Assembly: GCF_045207655.1 (NCBI RefSeq) | Contig: NZ_CP108785.1 | Location: 2,728,001-2,792,000, forward strand | DNA length: 64,000 nucleotides | From: Embleya sp045207655 | GTDB lineage: Bacteria > Actinomycetota > Actinomycetes > Streptomycetales > Streptomycetaceae | Direction: 5' to 3' | In this document: piece after piece, positions 49,771 through 59,057 of the stretch | Layout: each line of letters begins with the position of its first letter | How positions within the stretch are numbered: the first letter of the stretch is position 1 | The notes under the pieces: generated by a model | Database searches by the model: none | Seen by the model: only the letters and a program-made list of their open reading frames with translations | Told to the model about the DNA's origin: nothing | Program-made: the position numbers and the translations under genes

Positions 49771-51768
49771 TCAGGAGCAGAAGATGAGCAGCGACGTGAT
49801 CGCGGTGCACGAAGCCGAGGAGCTGTTGTTGGCCGGATTGGGGTCGTTGGGCGTGCTCGCCACGCGGCTCGCGGTGACCTCGTACTCGGCGCCCAGGCTG
49901 AGCAGGGCGACCGGTGCGGTGAAGTGCCGGGTGGTCGTCGCGTTGCCGGCCAGCGGGCCGACCGTGCAGGTGACCGTGCGGTCGGCCACCGAGCAGTCCG
50001 GCGACGTGACGGTCATCGGGACCGGCAGCGGCGCCGTGACGGTGGTCGAACCGAGCGCGTCGGGGCCCCTGTTGGTGATGGTGACCGTGTAGTCGATGCG
50101 CGCGTTGAACAACGACGGCACGCCGGTGGCCCGGAGTGTCACCGCCACGTCGGCCGCGCTCGCGATGTAGGTGTATCGGTCGCCGGGACCGGTCGCGCTG
50201 GTTCCGCCGGCGGTGCTCACCTGTACGTCCACCTGACCGGACGGGCCGGGCGGCGCGGTCGCCGTGCAGGTCGTCGCGGTGCAGGACACCGAGCCGGCGG
50301 GCCGGCCGGGGCCGAAGGTGACGCCGGTCGCGCCGGCGAGGTTGGTGCCGGTGATGGTGACCACGGTGCCGCCGGCCGCGGGGCCGGAGCCGGGGCTGAT
50401 CGAGGTGACCGTCGGGGCGGCCAGGTAGGTGAAGCGGTCCGCGGGTGTGGTCGCGCTGGTGCCGCCCGGACCGGTCACGGTGACGTCCACGGTGCCGGGT
50501 GTGCCGGGCGGCGCGGTGGTGGTGATGGTGGTGTCGTTGACGACGGTGTAGGAGGGGGCGGGGGTCGCGCCGAACGCGACGGCGGTGGTGCCGGTGAATC
50601 CGGTCCCGGTGACGGTCACCGCGGTGCCGCCGGCCGCGGGGCCGGAACCGGGGGTCACCGAGGTGACGGTGCGCGATTGCGGGACGCCGACGACGACGAT
50701 GCCGTACGGGGTGTTCCCGACCGGGATGGTGGCCACCACGGTGTCGGACGCGGTGTCGATCACCGACACGTCGCCGGACACGGCGTTGGTGGTGTACACG
50801 AATCCGCCCGCGACGTGCAGCGTGAGGTTGGCCGGATAGCTGCCCACCGCCACGCTGTCGATCACCGTGTTCGTGGTCAGGTCGACCACCTTGACGGCGG
50901 CCGGGAACGCGGAGACGTAGGCCCTGGTCCCGGCCGCGTTCACCGCGACGTTGCTGCCCTCGGCGATCGGGACGGTGGCGGCGAGCGCACCGCCGGCGGT
51001 CAGGTCGAGGACCCACAGGCCGGATTGGTCGTCCACGGCGTACAGGCGCCTGCCGTCGGGGCTGAGCGCGGCACCGTCGGGCGAGCCGCCGAGTGCGATG
51101 GTCGCGCCGACGCCGGCGGTCGCGGTGTCGATCACCGAGACGTTGTGGCCGGCGTTGTTGACGGCGTACACGTGCGCGCCGTCCGGGGCCATCAGTACGG
51201 CGATCGGACCGGTGCCCACCGCGATGGTGGCGGTGGGGGTATTGGTCGCCGTGTCCACGACCAGAACGGAATTGTTCTGGGCGACGTACAGGCGGGTGTC
51301 GGTCGGGTCGACGGCCATCGCGAACGGCGCGCCGGTGGTGGCGATGGTGCCGGTGACGGTGTCGGTCGCGGTGTCGATCACGGAGACGCCGGCCGAGCCG
51401 AAGTTGGCCACGTACACCCGGGTGCCCGCGTGGTTGGCGGCGAGCCCGTAGGGACCGCTGCCCACCGGGATGGTCGCCGTGGTGGTGTTGTTCGCGGTGT
51501 CGATCACGGACACCGTGTTCGAGCCCGAGTTGGCGACGTAGGCGGACACCCCGGGACGGGCGGCGGAGGCGGGGGCGGCCTGGGCGACCAGGCCGGCGAG
51601 GAGCAGGGTCGCGGCGGCGATCAGGGCGATCGGCCTGCGGGGGTTGCGGAGGCGATGGGGGCCGTACGGGTGGCGCGTTCGGTACGGGTGGCGCGCCTCG
51701 GGTGCCTGGGCTAAGCGGCGGCGCCGGCGGTTCGGTTCGTGGCCGTGGAACGCGGAACGGAGCGACAT
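49771..51768 (-). CDS. Secreted YVTN beta-propeller protein with IPT/TIG and DUF11 domains
   Basis: A 665-residue extracellular protein. The signal peptide is unusually far in (charged residues 1-45, hydrophobic 46-68, ending ASA-AR). About eight YVTN-type repeats of 40-45 residues follow (YVANSGSNTVSVID, YVANFGSAGVSVID, ...), then two IPT/TIG domains (VTSVTPGSGPAAGGTAVTV and VTSISPGSGPAAGGTVVTI) and a DUF11-like domain (VTITNRGPDALG). No membrane anchor or sortase signal is seen. Probably surface-associated or released; binding partner unknown. GGAGGGGA precedes the ATG. Confidence 0.88.
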   Translation of the reverse strand: MSLRSAFHGHEPNRRRRRLAQAPEARHPYRTRHPYGPHRLRNPRRPIALIAAATLLLAGLVAQAAPASAARPGVSAYVANSGSNTVSVIDTANNTTTATIPVGSGPYGLAANHAGTRVYVANFGSAGVSVIDTATDTVTGTIATTGAPFAMAVDPTDTRLYVAQNNSVLVVDTATNTPTATIAVGTGPIAVLMAPDGAHVYAVNNAGHNVSVIDTATAGVGATIALGGSPDGAALSPDGRRLYAVDDQSGLWVLDLTAGGALAATVPIAEGSNVAVNAAGTRAYVSAFPAAVKVVDLTTNTVIDSVAVGSYPANLTLHVAGGFVYTTNAVSGDVSVIDTASDTVVATIPVGNTPYGIVVVGVPQSRTVTSVTPGSGPAAGGTAVTVTGTGFTGTTAVAFGATPAPSYTVVNDTTITTTAPPGTPGTVDVTVTGPGGTSATTPADRFTYLAAPTVTSISPGSGPAAGGTVVTITGTNLAGATGVTFGPGRPAGSVSCTATTCTATAPPGPSGQVDVQVSTAGGTSATGPGDRYTYIASAADVAVTLRATGVPSLFNARIDYTVTITNRGPDALGSTTVTAPLPVPMTVTSPDCSVADRTVTCTVGPLAGNATTTRHFTAPVALLSLGAEYEVTASRVASTPNDPNPANNSSSASCTAITSLLIFCS

Positions 51769-52010
51769 CGGGATCCCCTCCCTGAAGATGGACCACACCC
51801 GGCCGTCTCCCTCGGGGCACGTCGATCCCCGCCCCGTACGATCCTCGGGCCCCCACCCGAATCGAGACGGCCGCGAATCACGGATCGCGATTCGTCGGTG
51901 CATCGCCGGAAACGTACCGGCGGGCGGGTGGCCGTGTGACCGAAATGGTCAAATGACGGCGATGGGGCGGGAGTTGGTGTAGGTGCGGGGCGGGGATGCT
52001 CGACCGCCGG

Positions 52011-52952
52011 CTACTCGGGGGCGGAGAAGACCATGCGGACCTCGGTGGTGCGATAGCCGGCCCGGCGGAAGGCGGCGACCATCGGGGCGTTCGTCGTATC
52101 GGTGGTGGCGGTGATCAGTTCGGCGCCTCGGTCGGCGTGCAGCCGGGTGATCTCGGCGAGCAGGTCGGCGACGTAGCCGCGGCCGCGCAACTCGGGGACG
52201 ACGCCCAGGTACCCGACGTTGGGGTGGTAGGGCGTCGCGGACGGGATGGCCAGGCCGACCAGGGTTCCGTCGGCGGTGTGCGCCAGGCGCCACCACTCGC
52301 GTCGGCCCGGGCAGCCGAGGTAGAAGTCCATCTCCTGGCGGGCGACGACCTCCGGGCCGTGCGCGGCCAGGCCCTTGCGCGTCTCCGCGTCCAGGCTGCC
52401 CTCGGCGATCCGCCGGAACACGGCGAGGAACGCGTCGTCGTCGGCCTCGGTGAAGGTGAGTCGTCCGGAGCCGGCCGGTACGCCCACGTCCGGCGACCAC
52501 TCGAAACGCAACCGCTCGACCTCGTGGCTCAGACCGGCCGCGAGCGCGGCTTCGCGCCGCCAGGCGAGTGCGGCCGAGGCGGCGGGGTCCTCGCGCCACC
52601 CCCCGGTCAGCGTCACGTTGTACAGCGGCAGCCGGTCCGCACCGGCCGCGCGGAACGCCCGCAGGCTCGCCGCGATCAACTCGGCGCCGATCGCGGCCCG
52701 GTCCTCGACCTGCGCGTCGACGTACAGGCAGTCCAACGCGACCGGATGCGCGCTGTCGGCCGGGCCCCACCACAGCGCGCGGGCCAGGATCCGGCCGTCC
52801 CGCTCGGCGATCCAGGTCCACTCCGGCCGATACATCCCGTCCGCCGCCTCGGCGAGGTACCGATCGGCGGAGATCGAGCCGATCGGCTCGTCGACCTCGC
52901 AGGCGAGGACGCGTGGGAGATCGGATTCGGTGATGGAGCGGAACGACGACAA
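52011..52952 (-). CDS. GNAT-family N-acetyltransferase (two GNAT-like halves)
   Basis: A 313-residue protein whose C-terminal half has the acetyl-CoA loop GVVPELRGRGYVADLL and a TTNAPMVAAFRRAGYR strand. The N-terminal half is a degenerate copy of the same fold. Tandem GNAT proteins of this size occur in actinobacteria, and some modify antibiotics (mycothiol synthase has a related architecture). Start is TTG at 52952, five bases after GGAGG. Confidence 0.83.
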   Translation of the reverse strand: MSSFRSITESDLPRVLACEVDEPIGSISADRYLAEAADGMYRPEWTWIAERDGRILARALWWGPADSAHPVALDCLYVDAQVEDRAAIGAELIAASLRAFRAAGADRLPLYNVTLTGGWREDPAASAALAWRREAALAAGLSHEVERLRFEWSPDVGVPAGSGRLTFTEADDDAFLAVFRRIAEGSLDAETRKGLAAHGPEVVARQEMDFYLGCPGRREWWRLAHTADGTLVGLAIPSATPYHPNVGYLGVVPELRGRGYVADLLAEITRLHADRGAELITATTDTTNAPMVAAFRRAGYRTTEVRMVFSAPE

Positions 52953-53045
52953 CCTTGCCTCCGGGCGCCTGTGGATGATGTTCGCGAATGCGAAGCAGGC
53001 GTCGAATCTACGCGCGGGGCGCGGTTGCCGTTCGTTCGGGTCGGG

Positions 53046-53148
53046 GCCTCGGCGGGTACGGGCTCGAGTCAGTGCCTCGGCGGGTATGCGCTCGAGTCAG
53101 TGCCTCGGCGGGTATGCGCTCGAGTCAGTGCCTCGGCAGGTACACGGC
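53046..53148. repeat. 28-bp tandem repeat, 3.7 copies
   Basis: Units at 53046-53073, 53074-53101, 53102-53129 and a partial one from 53130. The two central units are identical; the first differs at two positions. The last partial copy and part of the third are the 3' end of the NUDIX gene (stop at 53125-53127). The array therefore looks like repeated duplication of the gene end out into the intergenic space. There are no spacers, so it is not CRISPR. Confidence 0.9.
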
Positions 53149-53607
53149 GCGGCCGAGGCCGCGGGCCTCCATCGCTGCCGGCACGCGCGGGGCGACGGTG
53201 CTCGGCAGGAGTTGCGCGGCTCGGTCGAGGGTGACGAAGGCGTAGTCGTCGAGTTCGTCCTCCTGGATCCGGATCGCGGCGATCCGCTCGGGCGTCAGGG
53301 TGCCGCCGTCGAAGGTCCAGCCGGTCAGCGGTCGCGGCCTGGGATCCTGCTCGGGCACCCAGTCGATCACCAGCAACTCGCCGACGTCCAGGTCGAGTCC
53401 CAGTTCCTCGCGCAGTTCCCGCGCGCACGCGTCGTGCGGCGACTCATTGCGATCGACGAAGCCGCCGGGCAGATTCCAGTAGTCGCGGTAGTTGGGTTTG
53501 ACCAGGAGCACCCGGTCCTCGACATCGGTGATCAGCGCGGAGGCGGCTGCGTACAGGGTGGGCAGTTGCTCGTACCACTGCTCGGGCGGCAGGAACTCTT
53601 TGGTCAC
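53125..53607 (-). CDS. NUDIX hydrolase
   Basis: A 160-residue protein with a complete NUDIX box (GGFVDRNESPHDACARELRE followed by ELGL) that hydrolyses a nucleoside diphosphate linked to another group. GTG start at 53607. The C-terminus (YLPRH) is encoded inside a 28-bp tandem repeat that continues downstream. Substrate not determinable. Confidence 0.9.
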   Translation of the reverse strand: MTKEFLPPEQWYEQLPTLYAAASALITDVEDRVLLVKPNYRDYWNLPGGFVDRNESPHDACARELREELGLDLDVGELLVIDWVPEQDPRPRPLTGWTFDGGTLTPERIAAIRIQEDELDDYAFVTLDRAAQLLPSTVAPRVPAAMEARGLGRAVYLPRH

Positions 53608-53690
53608 CCGATCGACCCTAACCGCATCGGAACCGGTCCGGAGCCGGGCGGGGTTCCGGCACCACACGACTCACCCCGACTCACCCCGAC

Positions 53691-54410
53691 TCACCCGGCG
53701 ACGAAGCGATCCCGGTGCTCGCCGCGCAGCCGACCGGGCGGGAGCCGACGGCCGAACGCGACCAGGAGGAGGTCCTGACCCGAGCCGGTCAGTGGCGTGC
53801 CGGTGCCGTAGGACCAGTCCAGGTCGTCGGCACGTAGCTGCACGCCGGTCAGGTCGACGCCGAAGAACTTGACGCCTCGGGGGCTGATCGCATCCAGCAG
53901 GATGCGCAGCCGGTCCTCGGGGACGGTGCGATCCAGGCCGAGCGCGACCGTGATGTCCAAGCCGTGCACCACGTCGTGACCCAGGCCCGCCGTACGCCCG
54001 CCCGGCGGCTTCCAGGGGTGCTCCGCGTTGTCGGCGAGCGCGGCGGCGATCTCGTGCGTCGACAGCGCGGCCGCGTCCGCGCGGGCCAAGCGGTCGGTCG
54101 TGCGATGCAGGTTGCCTCCGGACTTGAGCAGTTCCAGGCCGACGCGGGGCAGCGAGTAGCGAAAGCCCATGGACATGTGGGCGGCCACCTCGCGCACCCG
54201 CCACCCGGCGCAGAGCGAGGGCGCGTCCCACTGGTCGGCTCGGAGATCGGCCAACAGGGCGGCCAGGTCCCGGCGTTCGGCCGCGATGGCGGCCTTGAGT
54301 CGCGCGTCGGCGGGCGGTGGGGTGTTGGGGCTCGAAGTGCTCGAAGTGCTCGGGGGGTTCGGGGTGCTCGGGTCGTTCGGTGGTGGCGGTGGGTTCGCGG
54401 GGCCGGTCAT
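53691..54410 (-). CDS. DinB/maleylpyruvate-isomerase-N-type protein (possibly mycothiol-dependent)
   Basis: A 239-residue protein with a Pro/Ser/Asn-rich N-terminal tail of 35 residues, then a DinB-like four-helix bundle: WDAPSLCAGWRVREVAAHMS supplies one metal-binding His, and a later GHDVVHGLDI supplies the others. Actinobacterial members use mycothiol or act in unknown detoxification. It is divergent from the LysR gene, which may regulate it. Confidence 0.82.
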   Translation of the reverse strand: MTGPANPPPPPNDPSTPNPPSTSSTSSPNTPPPADARLKAAIAAERRDLAALLADLRADQWDAPSLCAGWRVREVAAHMSMGFRYSLPRVGLELLKSGGNLHRTTDRLARADAAALSTHEIAAALADNAEHPWKPPGGRTAGLGHDVVHGLDITVALGLDRTVPEDRLRILLDAISPRGVKFFGVDLTGVQLRADDLDWSYGTGTPLTGSGQDLLLVAFGRRLPPGRLRGEHRDRFVAG

Positions 54411-54481
54411 GTGATCAAGCGTGGCGAGGCGTGATCGATAAGTCCAAGACGCATCTTTTCTCGGACCTAGAATCAACGGTT

Positions 54482-55402
54482 ATGGAACTCCGGCAGTTGC
54501 AGTACTTCGTCGCCGTGGTGGAGGAGGCCAACTTCACCCGTGCCGCCGCCCGTCTGCACCTCGCGCAGCCGGGTATCAGCGCCCAGATCCGGCAGTTGGA
54601 ACGCGAGCTCGGCCAACCGTTGCTCGACCGCTCCGGACGGACGGTGACACCGACGCCGGTGGGCGAGGCGGTCCTGCCGTACGCGCGGGCAGCGCTTGCG
54701 GCCGTCGAGGGAGTCCGGCACACCGTCGAGGAGTTCACCGGTCTGCTGCGCGGCCGGGTCACCCTCGGCCTGGTCTCCGGCGCCGCGACCCACGAGTTCG
54801 ACGTGGCCTCGGTACTCGCCGATTTCCACGACGAGCACCCCCGGGTCGAGATCGCGCTCACCGAGGACACGTCGGAGCACATGCTCGCCGCCCTGCGCCG
54901 CGGCGAACTCGACCTCGCGATGGTCGGGATCGTGGACCCGGAGCCCCCGCCGGGCCTCACCTTCCGGATGCTCGTCGACGAACCGCTGGTCGTCGCGACG
55001 GCCCCGGACGATCCGCTGCTGGCACCCGGCCGCACCAGCGTCCCGCTGGCCGAACTGCGCGATCGTCCGCTGATCAGCCTGCCGCGTGGCACCGGTCTGC
55101 GCGGCACCCTCGACCGCGCGTGCGCCGAGGCGGGATTCCGCCCACGCATCGCATTCGAGGCCGCCGCGCCCGAACTGCTGGTGCAACTGGCCGCCCGGGG
55201 CCTCGGCGTGGCCGTACTCCCGGCCCTGCCTCCCGCCATGGCGACGGCGGCCGGCTTGCGCACCCTGCACCTGACCGACCCGAGTCCCCGCGGCCGGATC
55301 GCCCTGGCCTGGCCGACCGACGGCCCGACCGGTCCGGCGGCCGGGCGACTGCTGACCCGCCTGCTCGAGAGCCTGCCCGAGTCCGGAAACCACACGGTGT
55401 GA
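54482..55402 (+). CDS. LysR-family transcriptional regulator
   Basis: A 306-residue regulator. The N-terminal winged HTH is typical (LQYFVAVVEEANFTRAAARL and QPGISAQIRQLERELG), with a type 2 periplasmic-binding effector domain after about residue 90. TAGAAT at 54469-54474 may be the -10 of its promoter. The divergent DinB-type gene at 53691-54410 is its most likely target. Confidence 0.93.
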   Translation: MELRQLQYFVAVVEEANFTRAAARLHLAQPGISAQIRQLERELGQPLLDRSGRTVTPTPVGEAVLPYARAALAAVEGVRHTVEEFTGLLRGRVTLGLVSGAATHEFDVASVLADFHDEHPRVEIALTEDTSEHMLAALRRGELDLAMVGIVDPEPPPGLTFRMLVDEPLVVATAPDDPLLAPGRTSVPLAELRDRPLISLPRGTGLRGTLDRACAEAGFRPRIAFEAAAPELLVQLAARGLGVAVLPALPPAMATAAGLRTLHLTDPSPRGRIALAWPTDGPTGPAAGRLLTRLLESLPESGNHTV

Positions 55403-55583
55403 TCGGCATATCCATTTCGCGCGGAGATCGTGCTATCGCCCCACATGGTTGATCTTGCTGCTGCACCGGATGGTAGGTTTCCCACGATTATCAGCCGGTA
55501 CGACGAAATCCGGCCGCTGCACCGGATCCCACGGCGGCCGGGCACAGCGGTGGGTGTCGGCCGCGATTCGAAACGGGTCCCCG

Positions 55584-56444
55584 ATGTCCGAGCATGATTC
55601 TGTTCGCTCTGTTCGCGATTCCGTTCGCGCCAGGCGGCGCACGCGCGTTCGCGGGCTCGCCGTGACGGCGTGCGCGTTGGCCGTGTTGGCCGGCTCCACC
55701 GCGTGTGGTGGAGACGACACGAAGAAGGCCGCCGCGCCGCTTCCGGCGAGCGGATCGCAGGCCCCCGGGTCGGCGTCCGCGTCCGCGCCCGGCACGCCGC
55801 CGGCCACGGGGGCCGCCTCGCCGACCGCGTCCTCGACGGGCAAACCGTTGCGGCCCTGCGCCACCGTCACCGCGACCGACAAGCCCACGCGCGGGACGCT
55901 CACCCGTGAGGATCTGCGCTCGGCGGGGACCGACCCCAAGCCGGTGACCGTCGACGAGGTCTTCGGCCTCGCCCAGCTTCCCTACAAGTACCAGGGCGGC
56001 ACCCTGACCCGGACCTGCGTGAAGGTCCTGGAGGACTGCACCCCGATGGCCTCCGGCGAAGCCGCCGAGCTGATCAAACAGCTGGGCTGCATACGCGCGG
56101 TCTCCGCGCTCTACGTGGACAAGGCCAACAACGTACAGACGACGGTCGGCGTGCTCACGATGCCCACCGCCATCGCCGCCGCGACGCTCGCCCAGTCCAA
56201 CGCCGGTTACTACAACCAGGTCACTCCCCCGACCAACCGGGAGACCGAGGTGTTCGCGCCCGAAGCCGCCTACACCTGGATACACGAGTCGCTGTACCGC
56301 TACTTCATCTACGAGATGACCGGCCGCACGGACGGCAAGGACCGCGATCCCGGCGAGGTCGCCAAGCACACCGCGGCCACGAACGCGGTCTACCACCTCG
56401 TCGGCGACTCCCTGGACCGCCGCGCCGCCGGAGCGCCGTCCTGA
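55584..56444 (+). CDS. Lipoprotein, unknown
   Basis: A 286-residue protein with an Arg-rich N-terminus, a signal sequence and lipobox (STACGG, Cys about 41). An Ala/Pro/Ser linker (45-85) leads to a folded C-terminal domain with four Cys. No family recognised with confidence. Confidence 0.7.
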   Translation: MSEHDSVRSVRDSVRARRRTRVRGLAVTACALAVLAGSTACGGDDTKKAAAPLPASGSQAPGSASASAPGTPPATGAASPTASSTGKPLRPCATVTATDKPTRGTLTREDLRSAGTDPKPVTVDEVFGLAQLPYKYQGGTLTRTCVKVLEDCTPMASGEAAELIKQLGCIRAVSALYVDKANNVQTTVGVLTMPTAIAAATLAQSNAGYYNQVTPPTNRETEVFAPEAAYTWIHESLYRYFIYEMTGRTDGKDRDPGEVAKHTAATNAVYHLVGDSLDRRAAGAPS

Positions 56445-56501
56445 CAACGGCGGTTGCCGTGGCGGGCTCCGGGGTTCGCCCGGCACCGCGGTAACCGAAT
56501 C

Positions 56502-56543
56502 GACCCGGCCCGCCACGGTCGCGTGACCGTGGCGGGCCGGGTC
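56502..56543. terminator. Bidirectional terminator between convergent genes
   Basis: A perfect 19-bp stem (56502-56520 with 56525-56543) and a GCGT loop, between the lipoprotein gene and the convergent SDR gene. Confidence 0.8.
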
Positions 56544-56616
56544 GTGTGCTTTTCACGCGTCGTGCGCTTCGCGCATTGCCCTTTCGCGCGCCTTCCGCGC
56601 CCGACCGCGCGTGGCG

Positions 56617-57387
56617 TCAGCCGGCGGTCAGGCCGCTGTCGTTGTGCAGGATGGCGCCGTGCACGTTGCGGGCTTCCTCGGAGGCCACGAAGGAGAACAT
56701 CGCGGCGATGTCCTCCGGCTGGGCCATCGGGCGCGGCGTCATCGCCCGGCCGACCAGATCCCAGTCGACGTCCGCCGGAATCTGGTAGTTGGCGACCAGG
56801 TTGGTGTCGATCCCGCCCGGCGCGATCGCGTTCACGCGCAGCGGCTGCTTGGCGAACTCCCAGGCCAGCGACCGGGTCAACTGCACCACGGCGCCCTTGC
56901 TCATGGTGTAGACCACGCTGTACGCCAGGCCCATCACAGCGGCGTTGGACGCGATGTTGACGATGTTGCCGGAACGCTCGAGCAGGTGCGGGATGGCCGC
57001 CTGGCACATGAAGAAGTAGCCGTCGATGTTGACGCCCATCATCCGCCGGTAGTCCGCCTCGGTGACCTCCAGGACGTGCTCGGCCCGCGCGATGCCGGCC
57101 ACGTTGCCCAGTACGTCCAGCCCGCCGAACTCGGCCACCGCCGCCGCCACCGCCGCGAAGCATTCGTCCCGGTCCGCCACGTCGGTGACCCGGGTGACGA
57201 CCTTCCCCGCGAGCCCGGCCGCCAGTTCCGCGGTCTCGGCCAGCGCCGCCGCCGCGATGTCCAACGCGAAGACGTTCGCACCCTCCGCGGCCAGGCGCAG
57301 CGTGGTCGCGCGGCCGACCCCCGAACCCGCTCCGGTGACCACCGCGGTCTTGCCGTCGAACCGGCCGGACACGTGGGCTATCGACAT
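56617..57387 (-). CDS. Short-chain dehydrogenase/reductase
   Basis: A 256-residue classical SDR. It has the Rossmann motif TGAGSGVG (about 20), NVAGIA, the catalytic Tyr/Lys in VVYTMSKG with a Ser in the preceding NIASNAAV, and PGGIDT. The D in FALDIA suggests NAD rather than NADP. Substrate unknown. Confidence 0.92.
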   Translation of the reverse strand: MSIAHVSGRFDGKTAVVTGAGSGVGRATTLRLAAEGANVFALDIAAAALAETAELAAGLAGKVVTRVTDVADRDECFAAVAAAVAEFGGLDVLGNVAGIARAEHVLEVTEADYRRMMGVNIDGYFFMCQAAIPHLLERSGNIVNIASNAAVMGLAYSVVYTMSKGAVVQLTRSLAWEFAKQPLRVNAIAPGGIDTNLVANYQIPADVDWDLVGRAMTPRPMAQPEDIAAMFSFVASEEARNVHGAILHNDSGLTAG

Positions 57388-57532
57388 ACGTTCACTCCAT
57401 CGGACGAGAGCGGTATGGGACGCGAAAGGGCGCCCACGACCAGAGGTGACGGATCGTGCCATAGGCGGGTTGGGGAAACCAGGGTCATCGACGAGGCGGC
57501 GGGATGTCGCCGCCGACCCGCCCCACGCGCGA

Positions 57533-57568
57533 GTACGGCCCGGCCGGGATGTCCCGGCCGGGCCGTAC
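57533..57568 (-). terminator. Terminator of the LAETG surface protein gene
   Basis: A perfect 17-bp inverted repeat (57533-57549 with 57552-57568) with a 2-base centre, about 75 bases past the stop of the leftward gene. Confidence 0.75.
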
Positions 57569-57643
57569 GTCGTGTCGCCGGCGGGCCCCATCGAGGCTCC
57601 GGGTGGGAGTCTCGGGCGGCCTGCCCGGTGGTGCTTACGTGGC

Positions 57644-58546
57644 TTACGCGGTGGTGCCGGTGCCGGTGCTGTTGCGGCGGCGGCTCCAGGCGAAGGCGCC
57701 GAGGCCACCGACCAGGAGTACGCCGGCCGAGGCGCCGAGCACGATCGCGCTCGAGTTGTCCGAGCCGGTCTCCGCGAGCGACGCGGGGGCGGTGTCGTCG
57801 ACCGGGGTCACCTCGGGCTTGCCGACGGGCGGCGTGCTGCTGGTCTCCTCGACGGCGGGGGCCGAGGAGGAGGTCGCGGGCTTGCTGGTCTCCACCGGCG
57901 GCTTGGTGGATGCCGTCGGCGGCTTCGTGGTCTCGACGGGCGGCTTGGTGGTCTCGACCGGCGGCTTGGTGGTCTCCACCGGGGGCTTCGTCGTCGGCGG
58001 CTTGGTCGTCGGCGGCGTCGTGGTCGGCGGGGCGCACTTGTCGCCGCCGTTCCACGCCGTGATCAGGTTCGCGATCGTGCTGCGGGGGTACGCCGGCAGC
58101 GGATTGGCCACGCCGTCGTACTTCTTGCCGTTCCCATACAGGTCGACCTGCCCGAAGCAGGTCGGTCGGTACGCGCTCACGTCGAGCGTGACCTTCGGGT
58201 TGTTCTTGCTGAGCTTCTTGGAGTCCCAGCCGAGGAACTTCTGGGTGCCCGAGGTCGGCCAGGTCGGGCCCTCGGTGTTGTACGAGGCGAGCGACACCGC
58301 GTACTCGCACTTGTTCTTCGGCTTGTCCTTGAGCCGGACCTCGATCCGGGTCACCAGGGTGCCGTCCATCCGGCCACTGGTGGTCCAGTGCTTGCCGCCG
58401 TCGAGCGAGTACTCCACGCCGACCCGGGCGCAGGTGTCGTGGTCCTGCTTGGCCTCGGCGGTGCCGGCCATGACGACCGGCAGCGCGAGCGCGAGTACAC
58501 CGACGCCGACGGCGCCCGATATGTGCCTGCTGATGTGCAGCTGCAC
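57644..58546 (-). CDS. Cell-wall-anchored surface protein with LAETG signal
   Basis: A 300-residue secreted protein: signal peptide ending AEA-K (about 33), a folded domain of about 135 residues with several Cys, then a linker with five or more TKPP(VET) repeats. The sorting signal is LAETG, a hydrophobic helix and a basic tail. The signal is of the LAxTG type used by class E sortases. The folded domain (VEYSLDGGKHWTTSG) resembles beta-sandwich surface domains. Function unknown; the linker suggests display above the wall. Confidence 0.87.
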   Translation of the reverse strand: MQLHISRHISGAVGVGVLALALPVVMAGTAEAKQDHDTCARVGVEYSLDGGKHWTTSGRMDGTLVTRIEVRLKDKPKNKCEYAVSLASYNTEGPTWPTSGTQKFLGWDSKKLSKNNPKVTLDVSAYRPTCFGQVDLYGNGKKYDGVANPLPAYPRSTIANLITAWNGGDKCAPPTTTPPTTKPPTTKPPVETTKPPVETTKPPVETTKPPTASTKPPVETSKPATSSSAPAVEETSSTPPVGKPEVTPVDDTAPASLAETGSDNSSAIVLGASAGVLLVGGLGAFAWSRRRNSTGTGTTA

Positions 58547-59057
58547 TGAAGTGCTCCTGAAACTGGAAGGGGGTGCCTGCTTCGGGACGAGCCCGCGCCC
58601 GTCGTCCGAGGAACGTCCGACGAACGTCCGGAGAGCGCGGAGAGCTTGGGAGCTCGGAGAACGTGGAGAACGTGGAGAACGTGCAGGGAGCGTGAAAGAC
58701 GGTCGGACGAACGAGCGATCCCGGGATTGCCCCGAAGGCTTGGATTATGTCGGCTCGGGTCGCGAACGCAAGGCAGGACCCCGGGCGGACCGGGTCCGGC
58801 CCTCATCCGGGTATGAACACGTCTACTGTGCGTGCCCAACTTCCCTGTCGGCACGCCGAGTTACCCCGCCCGGCTCGCCGAGCGCCGCACCGACGACGGC
58901 GATGGGAGTCACGTTCGGGACCGGACGACGTACCCACCGGTAGGGCCGGCACCGTCCGGCGAACCCGACCGCGCGTGGACGCACGCAACATTTCGGGAGG
59001 CCGATCCCGTCTGATCGGTATGACAAATCGTCGTCGACCTCATGGGGGCACACCAGG
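58547..59057. other. Divergent intergenic region with short direct repeats
   Basis: 511 bases between the divergent surface protein and sigma-factor genes. GAGAACGTG repeats three times in tandem at about 58657-58683 on the plus strand. Frames across it have poor codon choice. It should contain the promoters of both genes; no definite gene is seen. Confidence 0.5.

Noticed and set aside
49549..51856. Long plus-strand (721 codons) and second minus-strand (701 codons) frames over the YVTN gene
   Set aside because: Repetitive Gly/Asp/Arg translations mirror the YVTN repeats; the true frame has signal peptide, YVTN and IPT domains.
53046..53148. CRISPR array
   Set aside because: The 28-bp units are directly adjacent with no spacers, only 3.7 copies, and no cas genes are near.
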